Assembly (NCBI GenBank): GCA_963847945.1
Contig: CAWKBX010000015.1
Span: 124,001 to 188,000, forward strand
Length of the DNA stretch: 64,000 bases
Reading direction: 5' to 3'
Source: JANMJD01 sp963847945
GTDB lineage: Bacteria > Actinomycetota > Acidimicrobiia > Acidimicrobiales > Ilumatobacteraceae
In this document: one piece after another, positions 16,876 through 24,737 of the stretch
Position numbering within the stretch: the first letter of the stretch is position 1
Layout of the letters: each line of letters opens with the position of its first letter
Program-made: the position numbers and the translations under genes
The notes under the pieces: generated by a model
Told to the model about the DNA's origin: nothing
Databases searched by the model: none
Seen by the model: the letters and a program-made list of their open reading frames with translations, nothing else

Positions 16876-18294
16876 ATGCGTTTCAAATCCGTCGAGGGGC
16901 GCTGGGTGATCGCAGCCGCGGTGCTCGGTTCGGGCATCGCTTTCCTCGACGGCAGTGTGGTCAACACGGCACTACCGCAGATCCGCACGACGTTCGATGC
17001 CCAATTGGCCGGCCAGCAGTGGGTCGTCAGTGGATATCTGCTCACCCTCGGTTCACTGCTCGTCGTGGGCGGATCGTTGGGCGATCGCTTCGGACGACGC
17101 AAGGTCTTCGTCATTGGATTGGCGGGCTTCGCTGCGACCTCGATGTTGTGCGGTGTAGCCCCGAGCATCGAAATCCTGATCGCCGCCCGAGTCCTCCAAG
17201 GAGTCGCGGCTGCGTTGCTGGTCCCGGGCAGCTTGGCAATGCTCTCGTCGGTCTTCCATCCCGACGACCGGGCGGCCGCGATCGGGGCGTGGTCGGGGCT
17301 GGCAGGCGTCGCAACGGCCCTGGGCCCATTCGTCGGCGGATGGCTGATCGACGCTGTGTCGTGGAGGTGGATCTTTCTGATCAACCTGCCGCTCGGCGCG
17401 GCCGCCATCGCCATTGCCCAGCGATGGGTTCCCGAGACCCGCGCCGATGACCGTGGGACGCCGATCGATGGCTACGGGGCGATCACCCTGTCGCTCGGGT
17501 TGGCCGGTGTCGTGTACGCCCTGATCGAAGGACCCGGCCGCGGCTGGCCGATTCAGGCGATCGTGGCGATCGTCATCGGCCTGCTCTCACTGGTCGCGTT
17601 CGCCGCAATCGAAGCTCGCTCGACGGCGCCAATGGTTCCGCTCTCGTTGTTCCGCTCCCGCAACTTCGCCGGAGCCAACGCGGCGACCTTTGTGATCTGG
17701 GGCGCGATCGGGGCCGTGTTTTTCCTGTTCACCCTGCGGTTGCAACTCGATCTTGGCTACTCCGCGTTGCAGGCCGGGGCCGCCACACTGCCCGTCACGG
17801 CGTTGATGATCGCATTCGCCGCCCGCTCCGGGGCCGTTGCGCAGCGGATCGGGACCCGGCTGCCGATGACGGTTGGTCCGCTCGTCGCCGCACTCGCATT
17901 TGCCCTGTTCACCCAGGTTCGACCGGGTCGCTCGTACCTTGTCGGGGTGCTTCCGGCGGTCGTCGTGTTTGGCGCGGGCCTCGTGATCACCGTCGCGCCA
18001 CTCACGGCGACCGTGCTCGCCGCAGTTGACGATCAGCACTCGGGAATCAGCTCGGCGATCAACAATGCGGTGGCACGGATCGCTTCGCTGTTGGCCATCG
18101 CGGTGCTGCCCGCCGTCTCGGGCATCTCCGACGCACCAGACGGCACGCTCGGGGCAGGCTATGCCCGGGCCATGTGGATCTGCGCCGGGCTGTCGGCGGC
18201 CGGCGGGGCGATCTGTTTCTCTACCATCCGCAACGGGTCACGGCCGGATACCGAGGCCGATGAACGTTCACCTCTGACACCGCGTCAGAGGTGA
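16876..18294 (+). CDS. MFS drug transporter, DHA2 (EmrB/QacA) type
   Basis: The product (472 residues from the ATG at 16876; a GTG at 16864 is also possible) is a proton-coupled efflux-type membrane protein. It starts with a transmembrane helix containing LDGSVVNTALPQI, a signature of the 14-helix DHA2 family. The antiporter-type loop GDRFGRRKVFVIGL follows between helices 2 and 3, and about 14 hydrophobic segments can be counted. Substrates of this family range from dyes to antibiotics and cannot be predicted here. The stop codon lies within a strong hairpin. Confidence 0.88.
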   Translation: MRFKSVEGRWVIAAAVLGSGIAFLDGSVVNTALPQIRTTFDAQLAGQQWVVSGYLLTLGSLLVVGGSLGDRFGRRKVFVIGLAGFAATSMLCGVAPSIEILIAARVLQGVAAALLVPGSLAMLSSVFHPDDRAAAIGAWSGLAGVATALGPFVGGWLIDAVSWRWIFLINLPLGAAAIAIAQRWVPETRADDRGTPIDGYGAITLSLGLAGVVYALIEGPGRGWPIQAIVAIVIGLLSLVAFAAIEARSTAPMVPLSLFRSRNFAGANAATFVIWGAIGAVFFLFTLRLQLDLGYSALQAGAATLPVTALMIAFAARSGAVAQRIGTRLPMTVGPLVAALAFALFTQVRPGRSYLVGVLPAVVVFGAGLVITVAPLTATVLAAVDDQHSGISSAINNAVARIASLLAIAVLPAVSGISDAPDGTLGAGYARAMWICAGLSAAGGAICFSTIRNGSRPDTEADERSPLTPRQR

Positions 18295-18298
18295 ACGT
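18264..18298. terminator. Perfect 15-bp stem hairpin between convergent genes
   Basis: Bases 18264-18278 (ACGTTCACCTCTGAC) pair perfectly with 18284-18298, leaving a five-base loop. The stem covers the stop codon of the MFS gene and lies 15 bp beyond the stop of the convergent glutathione peroxidase. There is no T-run, but it is well placed as a bidirectional terminator or mRNA-end structure. Confidence 0.65.
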
Positions 18299-18312
18299 CG
18301 CGTTCGATTGGG

Positions 18313-18791
18313 CTACAGCATCTCGGCGAGGGCGACGCCGATTTCCTCGGGTGACGTCATCGGCTCAAACCGCCGCAACGCGGTGCCGTCGCGTCCGACC
18401 AGGAACTTGGTGAAGTTCCAGGCGATGTCGGGCGTGCCGTCTTCCTTGGGAGCGCGGCGGTGAGCTGCTTGAACAACTCGCATGCGCCATCACCATTGAC
18501 ATCGATTTTCGAGAACATCGGGAAGTTGACGTCGTACTTCGACGACACGAACTCGGCGATCTCGGCATCGCTGCCGGGCTCTTGCGAGCCAAACTGGTTG
18601 CAGGGGAAGCCGAGGACGGCAAAACCCTGGTCAGCGAGGTTTTCCTGAAGCGTACGCAGACCTGCGTACTGAGGCGTGAGGCCTCAAGCGCTGGCGACGT
18701 TGACGATCAGGCAGATCTTGCCGTCGAACTGGGCGAAGTCGACCGGGTCACCGGCCAGCGACGTCATCGTGAGTTCGTGGAATGCAGACAT
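18313..18791 (-). CDS. Glutathione peroxidase, probable selenoprotein (in-frame TGA), with downstream frameshift
   Basis: This thiol/selenol peroxidase reduces hydroperoxides. It starts at the ATG at 18791 with GGAGG upstream. Codon 36 is TGA (18686-18684), directly after LIVNVASA and before GLTPQYAGLRTLQENL. In this family that position is the catalytic Cys or Sec (VASxC/U-G-T-Q-Y). Sequence conservation continues after the TGA: FPCNQFGSQEPG with the catalytic Gln, then VSSKYDVNFPMFSKIDVNG. A GGUC-loop hairpin follows the TGA (separate entry). The frame breaks near 18449. Adding one C in the GGG/CCC run gives KEDGTPDIAWNFTKFLVG with the catalytic Trp, and a stop at 18313, total 160 codons including stop, a normal length. 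Sec insertion requires selA/B/C/D elsewhere in the genome. The alternative is a Cys-to-stop mutation or sequencing error. Confidence 0.8.
18652..18683 (-). promoter_or_regulatory. Candidate bacterial SECIS element
   Basis: On the minus strand, immediately after the in-frame TGA of the peroxidase gene, bases 18669-18663 (GTACGCA) pair perfectly with 18658-18652 (TGCGTAC) around the loop GGTC at 18662-18659. The loop begins 22 nt after the TGA. The core GCAGGUCUGC is the same as I recall for the apical part of the E. coli fdhF SECIS, where SelB contacts the GGU of the loop. Spacing is about three bases longer than in fdhF, within the known range. Confidence 0.75.
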
Positions 18792-18927
18792 ACGTAGGTG
18801 CCTCCAGAGGCGCTTGAGAATTGTTCGGACCCTACAGCCCGCGCTCGTTGTCGTTCGCGCCGAACGATGGGGTTTGTGCGTATATAGTTGCGCGGACAAC
18901 AATGTTGAACGGACTGGGGGCTGGCGA

Positions 18928-19881
18928 ATGGGTGCTCGACGGGTCACCGGGTCGAGTCGATATCTCGCCGGGTTGGCCACCGCTGCGGGGATCATGGCCG
19001 CCTGTTCAGGCGGTGCAGACAGTTCAGGCGGTGCAGGCAGTGTCGAGCGGCCGGTCATGGCAACGACTATCGGCCCAGCAGCTCAGCCGGCGCTCGACAA
19101 TCCATTTCGTATCGGTCGCACGCTGATCATCCCCCATGCCGGCGGTGACGCACTTTTCCCCGAGAACACGCTGATCGCCTACGAGCAGAGCCTCGCGATG
19201 GGCGGCGACGTCGTCGACATCGACGTCTCAATCTCGGCCGACGGCGTACCGATCGCCTTCCACGACCCGACATTGGAGCGGACTACCAACGGCACCGGGC
19301 AAGTGACCGACAAGACCGTCGTCGAACTGGCCGCGTTGGACGCTGGTTATCAGTTCGCAGCCGACGGTGAGTACCCGTTCCGCGGGCAGGGCATCGGTAT
19401 TCCCACGGTCGAGGAGATTCTGCGACGCTTCCCGACGACCCCCGCCACCCTCGACGTCAAGGATCTGCGGGCATCGGCGGCCACGCCGATCTGTGAGCTG
19501 CTTGAGTCCCTGAACCGCACGCACGACGTCTATGTCGGCTCCGATACGAACGAGCAGGTGATGGCGTTTCGCCACGAGTGCCCCGCGGTCCGCACCAGCG
19601 GAACCGACGACGAACGTGCGGCCTTGCGGGCCGCCCGCGAGGCCGGCGACACCTCGTTCGCCACCCACCAACTCGTCAGCCAGCCGCCCTACCGGGGCGA
19701 CGACGGAGCCACGCGGGTCACCCCGCAAACGCTGGCGTTCTCGCATGCGATGGGCATCGCGGTGCTGACCTGGGTGGTCAACGACCCCCGCGACATGGCC
19801 GACCTGATCGAGATGGGCGTCGACGGTATCTACACGAGCCGCCCCGACCTGATGCTGAAAGTCCTTCAGGAACGCACATAG
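18928..19881 (+). CDS. Glycerophosphodiester phosphodiesterase, predicted lipoprotein
   Basis: The enzyme hydrolyses glycerophosphodiesters to glycerol-3-phosphate and an alcohol. The 317-residue product has a signal peptide ending in a lipobox-like IMAACSGG, so it is probably anchored outside the cell membrane. Family motifs are HAGGDALFPENTLIAYEQS (normally HRGG...PENT), the metal/acid segment VDIDVSISADGVPIAFHDPTL spread over residues ~90-115, and ATLDVKDL. Towards the end AVLTWVVNDPRDM and the final GVDGIYTSRPDLM are typical of GDPDs. The first His is retained but the Arg of HRG is Ala. It is divergent from the peroxidase gene; a TATATAGT box near 18883-18890 may be its -10. Confidence 0.87.
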   Translation: MGARRVTGSSRYLAGLATAAGIMAACSGGADSSGGAGSVERPVMATTIGPAAQPALDNPFRIGRTLIIPHAGGDALFPENTLIAYEQSLAMGGDVVDIDVSISADGVPIAFHDPTLERTTNGTGQVTDKTVVELAALDAGYQFAADGEYPFRGQGIGIPTVEEILRRFPTTPATLDVKDLRASAATPICELLESLNRTHDVYVGSDTNEQVMAFRHECPAVRTSGTDDERAALRAAREAGDTSFATHQLVSQPPYRGDDGATRVTPQTLAFSHAMGIAVLTWVVNDPRDMADLIEMGVDGIYTSRPDLMLKVLQERT

Positions 19882-19888
19882 GCGTCGA

Positions 19889-20404
19889 CTACTCCCCGGT
19901 GACGCCGTCGATCCGCTCGCGCAACAGGTCGGCGTGCCCGTTGTGCCGGGCGTACTCCTCGATCATGTGAATCAGGATCCACCGCAGTGAGAACGCTCCA
20001 TGGCGATGCTCGCCGGCCCCCATCTGTTCCAGGTCGGGCATTGCCGTAACGACCTGCCTTGCCACGTCACATTCCCGCTGGTAGACCGCAAAATCGGTGT
20101 CCACTGCCTCGGGGGTGACGTTGTCGAAATCACCGTCGGGGTCGGCGTCGTTGTAGTAGATGCCGGTCGTGTCAGGGCGGCCTTCGTAGTGAGCGACGAA
20201 CCAACCTCGTTCAACCTCGGCCATGTGCCGTACCAGGCCGATGAGCGTCAACGTTGATGGCATACACGATCGTTGACAGAGTTGTTCGGGCGACAACCCG
20301 GCGCACTTCTGCAGCAGGGTGGCCCGGTGGTACTCCAGCCAGGCCAGCAGCATCTCCAACTCGGGGGCCGAGTTGGGCGGGTCAATACGTTCGATGGCAT
20401 CCAC
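19889..20404 (-). CDS. DinB family protein (DUF664-like)
   Basis: This 171-residue four-helix protein is of the DinB/YfiT superfamily. Helix 1 contains LLAWLEYHRATLLQKCAGL. The loop PSTLTLIGLVRHMAEVERGWF carries the first metal-binding His, and the C-terminal ILIHMIEEYARHNGHADLLRE has the last two. Members are metal-dependent enzymes, some acting as thiol (mycothiol or bacillithiol) transferases, but most are uncharacterised. It lies 2 bp after the amidohydrolase gene and so belongs to the same minus-strand transcription unit. Confidence 0.85.
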   Translation of the reverse strand: MDAIERIDPPNSAPELEMLLAWLEYHRATLLQKCAGLSPEQLCQRSCMPSTLTLIGLVRHMAEVERGWFVAHYEGRPDTTGIYYNDADPDGDFDNVTPEAVDTDFAVYQRECDVARQVVTAMPDLEQMGAGEHRHGAFSLRWILIHMIEEYARHNGHADLLRERIDGVTGE

Positions 20405-20406
20405 GA

Positions 20407-21276
20407 CTACAAGCCAAGCACACGCTCCGCGTTCCCTCGAAGGAATTTCGGCCAGACCTCGTCTTTGAACGGCACGTTGGGCATGTCACCCATGATCCGA
20501 TCGAGGGAAAGGCCCATCGGGAAGTAGCCGGCGTACATGATCTTGTCGGCCCCGCGGGAGTTGGCGTAGTTGATGATGTCGACCGGATAGTGCTTCGGGG
20601 CGAACGCCGAGGTCGAGTAGTACAGATTCGGCCACTTGAGCATCAGCTTGACCATTAGCGCCGTCCATGGCTCACAACCATGGCGCGAGATGTAGACGAG
20701 CTCGGGGAAGTCGTACATCACCTCGTCGATCAGCTCGACGTGCTGACAGGCCATCTTGAGGCGCGGGCCGGGCACCCCGGTGCAGACCATCACGGGAATG
20801 CCCAGCTCAACACACTTGGCGTAGATCGGGTACATCTTCTTGTCGTTGATCGGCACCTGCGGGAACATGCCGGCCGGGAACATGCCGACGGCCTTGATGC
20901 CGTACAACTCGTAGTCCTTGACGATCTGGCGTACGGCGTTCATGCCCTCGTTGGCGTCGGCATGGCCCGACGGAATGAACCGGTCGGGATGAGCCTTGAG
21001 CGCCTTGGGGCCGTGACCGTCCTCGCCGCCGACGCCGATCAGGCCACGCTCGATGCCGTGCTTGTCCATCTCGTTGAGCGTGAAACCGACCGGGTCGGAC
21101 TTGTCGATCCGCTTGTCGGGGACATCTTTGAACATGTACTCGACGGGAAACTCGAAGCCTTCCTTCGACTCGCGGTCCTTGGTCTGTTTGGTAATGAACG
21201 CGTACTGGGCGGCCATATCGGCGGCCGGAAACCCGATCATCAGATCGATGATCCCGATACCTGTGGGCATGGGCAT
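20407..21276 (-). CDS. Amidohydrolase family protein (TIM-barrel, ACMSD-like)
   Basis: This 289-residue protein is of the amidohydrolase-2 superfamily, which includes decarboxylases and hydrolases of aromatic or ring-opened acids. It starts at 21276 behind AGGAG and begins IIDLMIGFPAAD, lacking the HxH metal motif seen at the start of most members. Later features are GLIGVGG, PDRFIPSGHADANEG, GIPVMVCTGVPGPR and ISRHGCEPW. The final barrel strand normally has a catalytic Asp in a G-S-D motif; here the equivalent reads MYAGYFPMG, so metal binding may be altered. It is 9 bp after the CrtC-like gene. Confidence 0.8.
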   Translation of the reverse strand: MPMPTGIGIIDLMIGFPAADMAAQYAFITKQTKDRESKEGFEFPVEYMFKDVPDKRIDKSDPVGFTLNEMDKHGIERGLIGVGGEDGHGPKALKAHPDRFIPSGHADANEGMNAVRQIVKDYELYGIKAVGMFPAGMFPQVPINDKKMYPIYAKCVELGIPVMVCTGVPGPRLKMACQHVELIDEVMYDFPELVYISRHGCEPWTALMVKLMLKWPNLYYSTSAFAPKHYPVDIINYANSRGADKIMYAGYFPMGLSLDRIMGDMPNVPFKDEVWPKFLRGNAERVLGL

Positions 21277-21285
21277 AGTGATCTC

Positions 21286-22402
21286 CTATTTCTGAACCGA
21301 CATGAAGTCGGCGAAGCCGGACGGGTCGTGGCGACCCACAGACGAGTGTTCAAACAGACCGAAGCCGACGTCGCCGTCAACGGTTGCCCGAGCGACGTGA
21401 TCAATGGTGGCAAAGGGAACCATTGCCTGGTTCTTCGGATCGGTCAGGTCGTGTTCGACACGCTCGATGTAATTGCGGCCCTTCCACATCCCGTGGTTCC
21501 ACGACGGATCGTTGCCGTAACCCGGGCCGAGGTTGAGGGCGACGTGGTTGAGGCACTCGACCTCCATCACCACCTGTGAGCTGCCCTTACTCATCGAGAT
21601 TGTCGCTCCGGTGGGCATGCGAGTGCCCGACAGATAGCGGATGTCGATGTCGGGCCAGCCGAGTTGTTCGGCCTTGAGCCCGGTATGCGATGGCCAGACC
21701 CGCACGGCCTCGTTCATCACGCGGGTGCCGTCGGGCTGGTCCTGGCAGATGATCACGATGCCGTAGTCGTCAAACCGCATCGGCACGTACAGCCACCAGA
21801 AACCAAAGTTCGGGTCACGCTCGGCCTCCCACCGACCGGGCGGCGTCGGCTCACCGACCGGACGGATGCCCCACGACCGATCCCGCGAACCGACCCATGT
21901 GTCGGGGTTGACGGCGATCGTGTCACCGTCGAGGCGAATCTCGCCCTCCCAGGTGCCTACCTGGGCAAATCGCTGGGCGTCGAGCATCAGCGTGTTGCCC
22001 TTACGGACGATGTGGGGGGGCTCCTCGACGACCGGGAACGACCCCCGCCAGGTGAGATCGAACGCCAATGCCGTGTTCATCGGAGTCACAGACCACACGG
22101 ATGACGTTGAGCGGCTCGATCACCTCGATGCGGTACGGGCCGACCTGCTGGTTCATCCGGTCGTCCGACAGTGCGTCGCTGATCCGCAGCGTGATGTGCC
22201 TGTCACCGCGGCGGATGGTGGCGTAGGCATCGATCGTGCCGAGGTTGGTATAGACCCCGAGACCGGTGATGAGGAATATTTCGCCGGTCCGGTCGTGGCC
22301 GTTGAAATAGCAGCGGTCGTAGAAGTTGCGATCGCTATGCACCGAGTACGCCATCGACAACGGCGCCTGGTGAACCGGGTATTCGTCGAGCGGAATGATC
22401 AT
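21286..22402 (-). CDS. CrtC/hydroxyneurosporene-synthase-like (DUF7064-type) protein, frameshifted
   Basis: The gene begins at the ATG at 22402 (MIIPLDEYPVHQAPLSMAYS) and reads NFYDRCYFNGHDRTGEIFL and GLGVYTNLGTIDAYATIRRG. Near 22063 the frame changes: removing one G joins DEHGI to AFDLTWRGSFPVVEEPPH in the second frame, which continues to 21286. The second part holds DTWVGSRDRSWGIRPVGEP and FGFWWLYVPMRFDDYGIVI. This two-lobed beta-barrel layout (RDHSWG-type motif) matches lipocalin-like CrtC/AttH proteins. They occur near steroid, terpenoid or aromatic degradation genes in actinobacteria. The repaired product is about 371 residues. Flanking amidohydrolases support a catabolic unit. Confidence 0.7.
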
Positions 22403-22585
22403 GACCCCACTCTTTCTCGTCGGCAGCGGCGGCAACGGGTCGGACGCTGCGCTGGTCGTCGGATCCTCACCCGTCGGCGATCTTGCGGTCGGCCCTAGCG
22501 GTCGATCGCCACTCGCACGGCGGCGCAAAGTTCGACCATCCGCATCGATTGAAGGGCTCCGAGCCGTTGCCCGAACCCCTCGGGC

Positions 22586-23767
22586 TCAGATGGGGCGAAG
22601 GACGTTCAACTCGGCGACGTTGTCGTGCAGGATGCGCTTCCGATCGGCATCGTTGAACGACTTCAGCTCGTTGACGTAGTCGAGCGGGTGAGGCATCGCC
22701 TCGATGTGCGGCCAGTCCGAACCGAAAATGACCCGGTCGGCGCCCATGTACTCGGCGATCTCGGTGACATCGTCCTCCCAGAAGGGGTTGATCCACACGC
22801 AGCGCTTGAACGTCTCGATCGGGTCCTCGGTGAAGTACCCGGGCACCTTGCGGGCCGACGAGGTGAACTTGCGGAACATGTCGCCGAGGAACTCGGCGCC
22901 GTTCTCGACCGAAGCGATGCGCACGTTGGGGAACCGGTCGAACAACTTGTCGAAGATGAGCGAGGCGAGGTAGTCGTAGATTGCCCGCTCCATGTTGAGC
23001 GACTTGATCGACGGTTTGTACGCCGCGCCGGAAAATTGCGCCGAGAACCCGTCGACCGCGTACCCATTGGAGCCGTACCCCGAGTCGCCGGCGTGAACCA
23101 CAATCGTGATGCCGGCCTCGTTGGCCCGGGCCCAGAACGGGTCGAAGTAGGGGTGGGCGGGCGGCATCTGCCCGTGCTTCGTCGTTGGCGCGGCCGCCCG
23201 CGTGACGACGGTGGTCGCCCCGTTGGCCAGGGCGAACTCCAACTCGGTCACCGCCGCGTCGACATCGGCCAGCGGGATGTATGGCGCCGCAAAAATGCGA
23301 TTCTGATAGGCGAAACCCCAGTCTTCGCTGAGCCACTGATTGAAGGCTCGGAACATCATGCCGACGCCCTCGGGGTCGTGCTTGAGCACCTCCTCGTACA
23401 GCATGCCGAGGGTGGGAAACAGCCAGATCTGACTGACACCTTGAGCATCCATCGTGGCCAGGCGGGCATCGTGATCGCGATACGCCGGATCGATCGGCGA
23501 CGGGGTGCCCAACAGTTCGTGGGGGTACTTACCGTTCGGATTGCCGCGGAAGTATTCCGACAGGGCACCGGCCGGGCTGATCGGATTGAACGTCGGGTTG
23601 GTGACGGCCAGATTGACCTTGCCGCCGATCACGTGGCGCTTACGACCGTTGATCTCAGCCCACTGGATGACCCGTCCGCCGAGGCGGGGGTCGAGATGCC
23701 GGGTAAAGGCGTCGATCGCCTCGTAGTAGTGGTTGTCGCCGTCAAAGACGGGATGATCGAGTTCCAT
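22586..23767 (-). CDS. Amidohydrolase family protein (amidohydrolase-2, TIM barrel)
   Basis: This 393-residue protein begins with VFDGDNHYYEAIDAFTRHLD, where the usual D-x-H metal motif is D-N-H, and continues HDARLATMDAQGVSQIWLFPT. A barrel His appears in AGITIVVHAGDSGYG, an ENGAEFLGD motif follows, and the terminal catalytic Asp is in VIFGSDWPHIEAMP. This type is common in actinobacterial clusters for steroid or aromatic breakdown, acting as hydrolase or decarboxylase, but the substrate is unknown. GGAGGG lies just before the ATG. It heads the minus-strand group that includes the CrtC-like gene, a second amidohydrolase and the DinB gene. Confidence 0.85.
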   Translation of the reverse strand: MELDHPVFDGDNHYYEAIDAFTRHLDPRLGGRVIQWAEINGRKRHVIGGKVNLAVTNPTFNPISPAGALSEYFRGNPNGKYPHELLGTPSPIDPAYRDHDARLATMDAQGVSQIWLFPTLGMLYEEVLKHDPEGVGMMFRAFNQWLSEDWGFAYQNRIFAAPYIPLADVDAAVTELEFALANGATTVVTRAAAPTTKHGQMPPAHPYFDPFWARANEAGITIVVHAGDSGYGSNGYAVDGFSAQFSGAAYKPSIKSLNMERAIYDYLASLIFDKLFDRFPNVRIASVENGAEFLGDMFRKFTSSARKVPGYFTEDPIETFKRCVWINPFWEDDVTEIAEYMGADRVIFGSDWPHIEAMPHPLDYVNELKSFNDADRKRILHDNVAELNVLRPI

Positions 23768-23847
23768 CAGACCCTCCTGCGTGCCTCAGCCCCATCTTGC
23801 CCGGCGCGACGACCAACACGATCACCGGAACCACAGCATTGCGCGGA

Positions 23848-24660
23848 CTACTCGCCTACCGGGATCGGCTCCAGCATCGCCGCCGCGACCGCGGCGATGC
23901 CGGCAGCGGCGATCGACAGTGAACTGTCCCGCACGGCTCCGCCCAGGAAAAGCCCACTGACCTGCTCGTTGCGATCGGGATCCATGATGGCTTGGCGTAC
24001 TGCCGCGCCCTCGAGGATCATGATGATCAATCGCACAAATGCTCGTGAGCCTCCGGTCACCGATGGACGGACCCGAAACCCGGTCGCCGCGATCACCCCC
24101 TCGGCGATGGTGGCGAAGCCATCGATCTGCTGACGGTCTTCGGCGGCGATGACATCGACGAGCCCCCGCCGCATCGCCGAATCAGCCTCGTTACTGCTGA
24201 ACAGCCAGAACCGCGCCGCCAATGCGAGCAGGTACTCCTGCGACTGGATAACCGTCGTATCGAGAAAGTCGACCAGGTCGGCGAGCGCCGCGAGGCTGTG
24301 GCCCCAATCCCCCTGTGTGGCCTCGGTCGCCCCGCCAGCCATGGCATCGGCGGCCGAGACCACCTGCCGATCGGTGACCTGCATCACCAGGCGTTCGATG
24401 ACGTGGATCAAGACGTCGAGATTGAAGTCGCCCCGCGTCGGCCACAACCTGAAGGCCGCGGCCCGACTCACGCCGGCGCTACGAACAATGTCCTCGAACA
24501 CCAGATGAGCAACCGAAAGACTGAAGCCGTGTTGTCGAATCTCACTTTCGACGAAGCCGAACATGCGCTCACGCACGACTTCGTCCGACAGATTCGGGCG
24601 ACGACCGCGCTTGCGCGGCAAATGAGGGGATTCTGCACCGACAGACATCGTGGCCATCAT
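23848..24660 (-). CDS. TetR-family transcriptional regulator
   Basis: The N-terminal ~70 residues contain the helix-turn-helix of a TetR-type repressor. A basic lead-in (RKRGRRPNLSDEVV) is followed by SVAHLVFEDIVRSAGVSRAAAFRLWPTRGDF. The rest is helical and would bind an unknown ligand. The 270-residue length is longer than most TetR members because of extra helices in the ligand domain. The gene lies 80 bp upstream of the amidohydrolase/CrtC-like group on the same strand and is the obvious candidate regulator. The start may be 24660 or the ATG at 24648. Confidence 0.83.
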   Translation of the reverse strand: MMATMSVGAESPHLPRKRGRRPNLSDEVVRERMFGFVESEIRQHGFSLSVAHLVFEDIVRSAGVSRAAAFRLWPTRGDFNLDVLIHVIERLVMQVTDRQVVSAADAMAGGATEATQGDWGHSLAALADLVDFLDTTVIQSQEYLLALAARFWLFSSNEADSAMRRGLVDVIAAEDRQQIDGFATIAEGVIAATGFRVRPSVTGGSRAFVRLIIMILEGAAVRQAIMDPDRNEQVSGLFLGGAVRDSSLSIAAAGIAAVAAAMLEPIPVGE

Positions 24661-24737
24661 GACAGGCAGTGGCGCACTTGGCCGTGTTCTGCGGTCCGAC
24701 CCCGCGGCGCGGACAACTTCGGACGCGACCTGGGGCT

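Noticed and set aside
18684..18686. TGA in the glutathione peroxidase gene read as a nonsense mutation
   Set aside because: It falls exactly on the Sec/Cys codon and is followed by a SECIS-like hairpin; conservation continues beyond it. Kept as an alternative only.
22625..24133. Plus-strand 502-codon frame over the second amidohydrolase
   Set aside because: Composition typical of an antisense shadow; the amidohydrolase frame is conserved.
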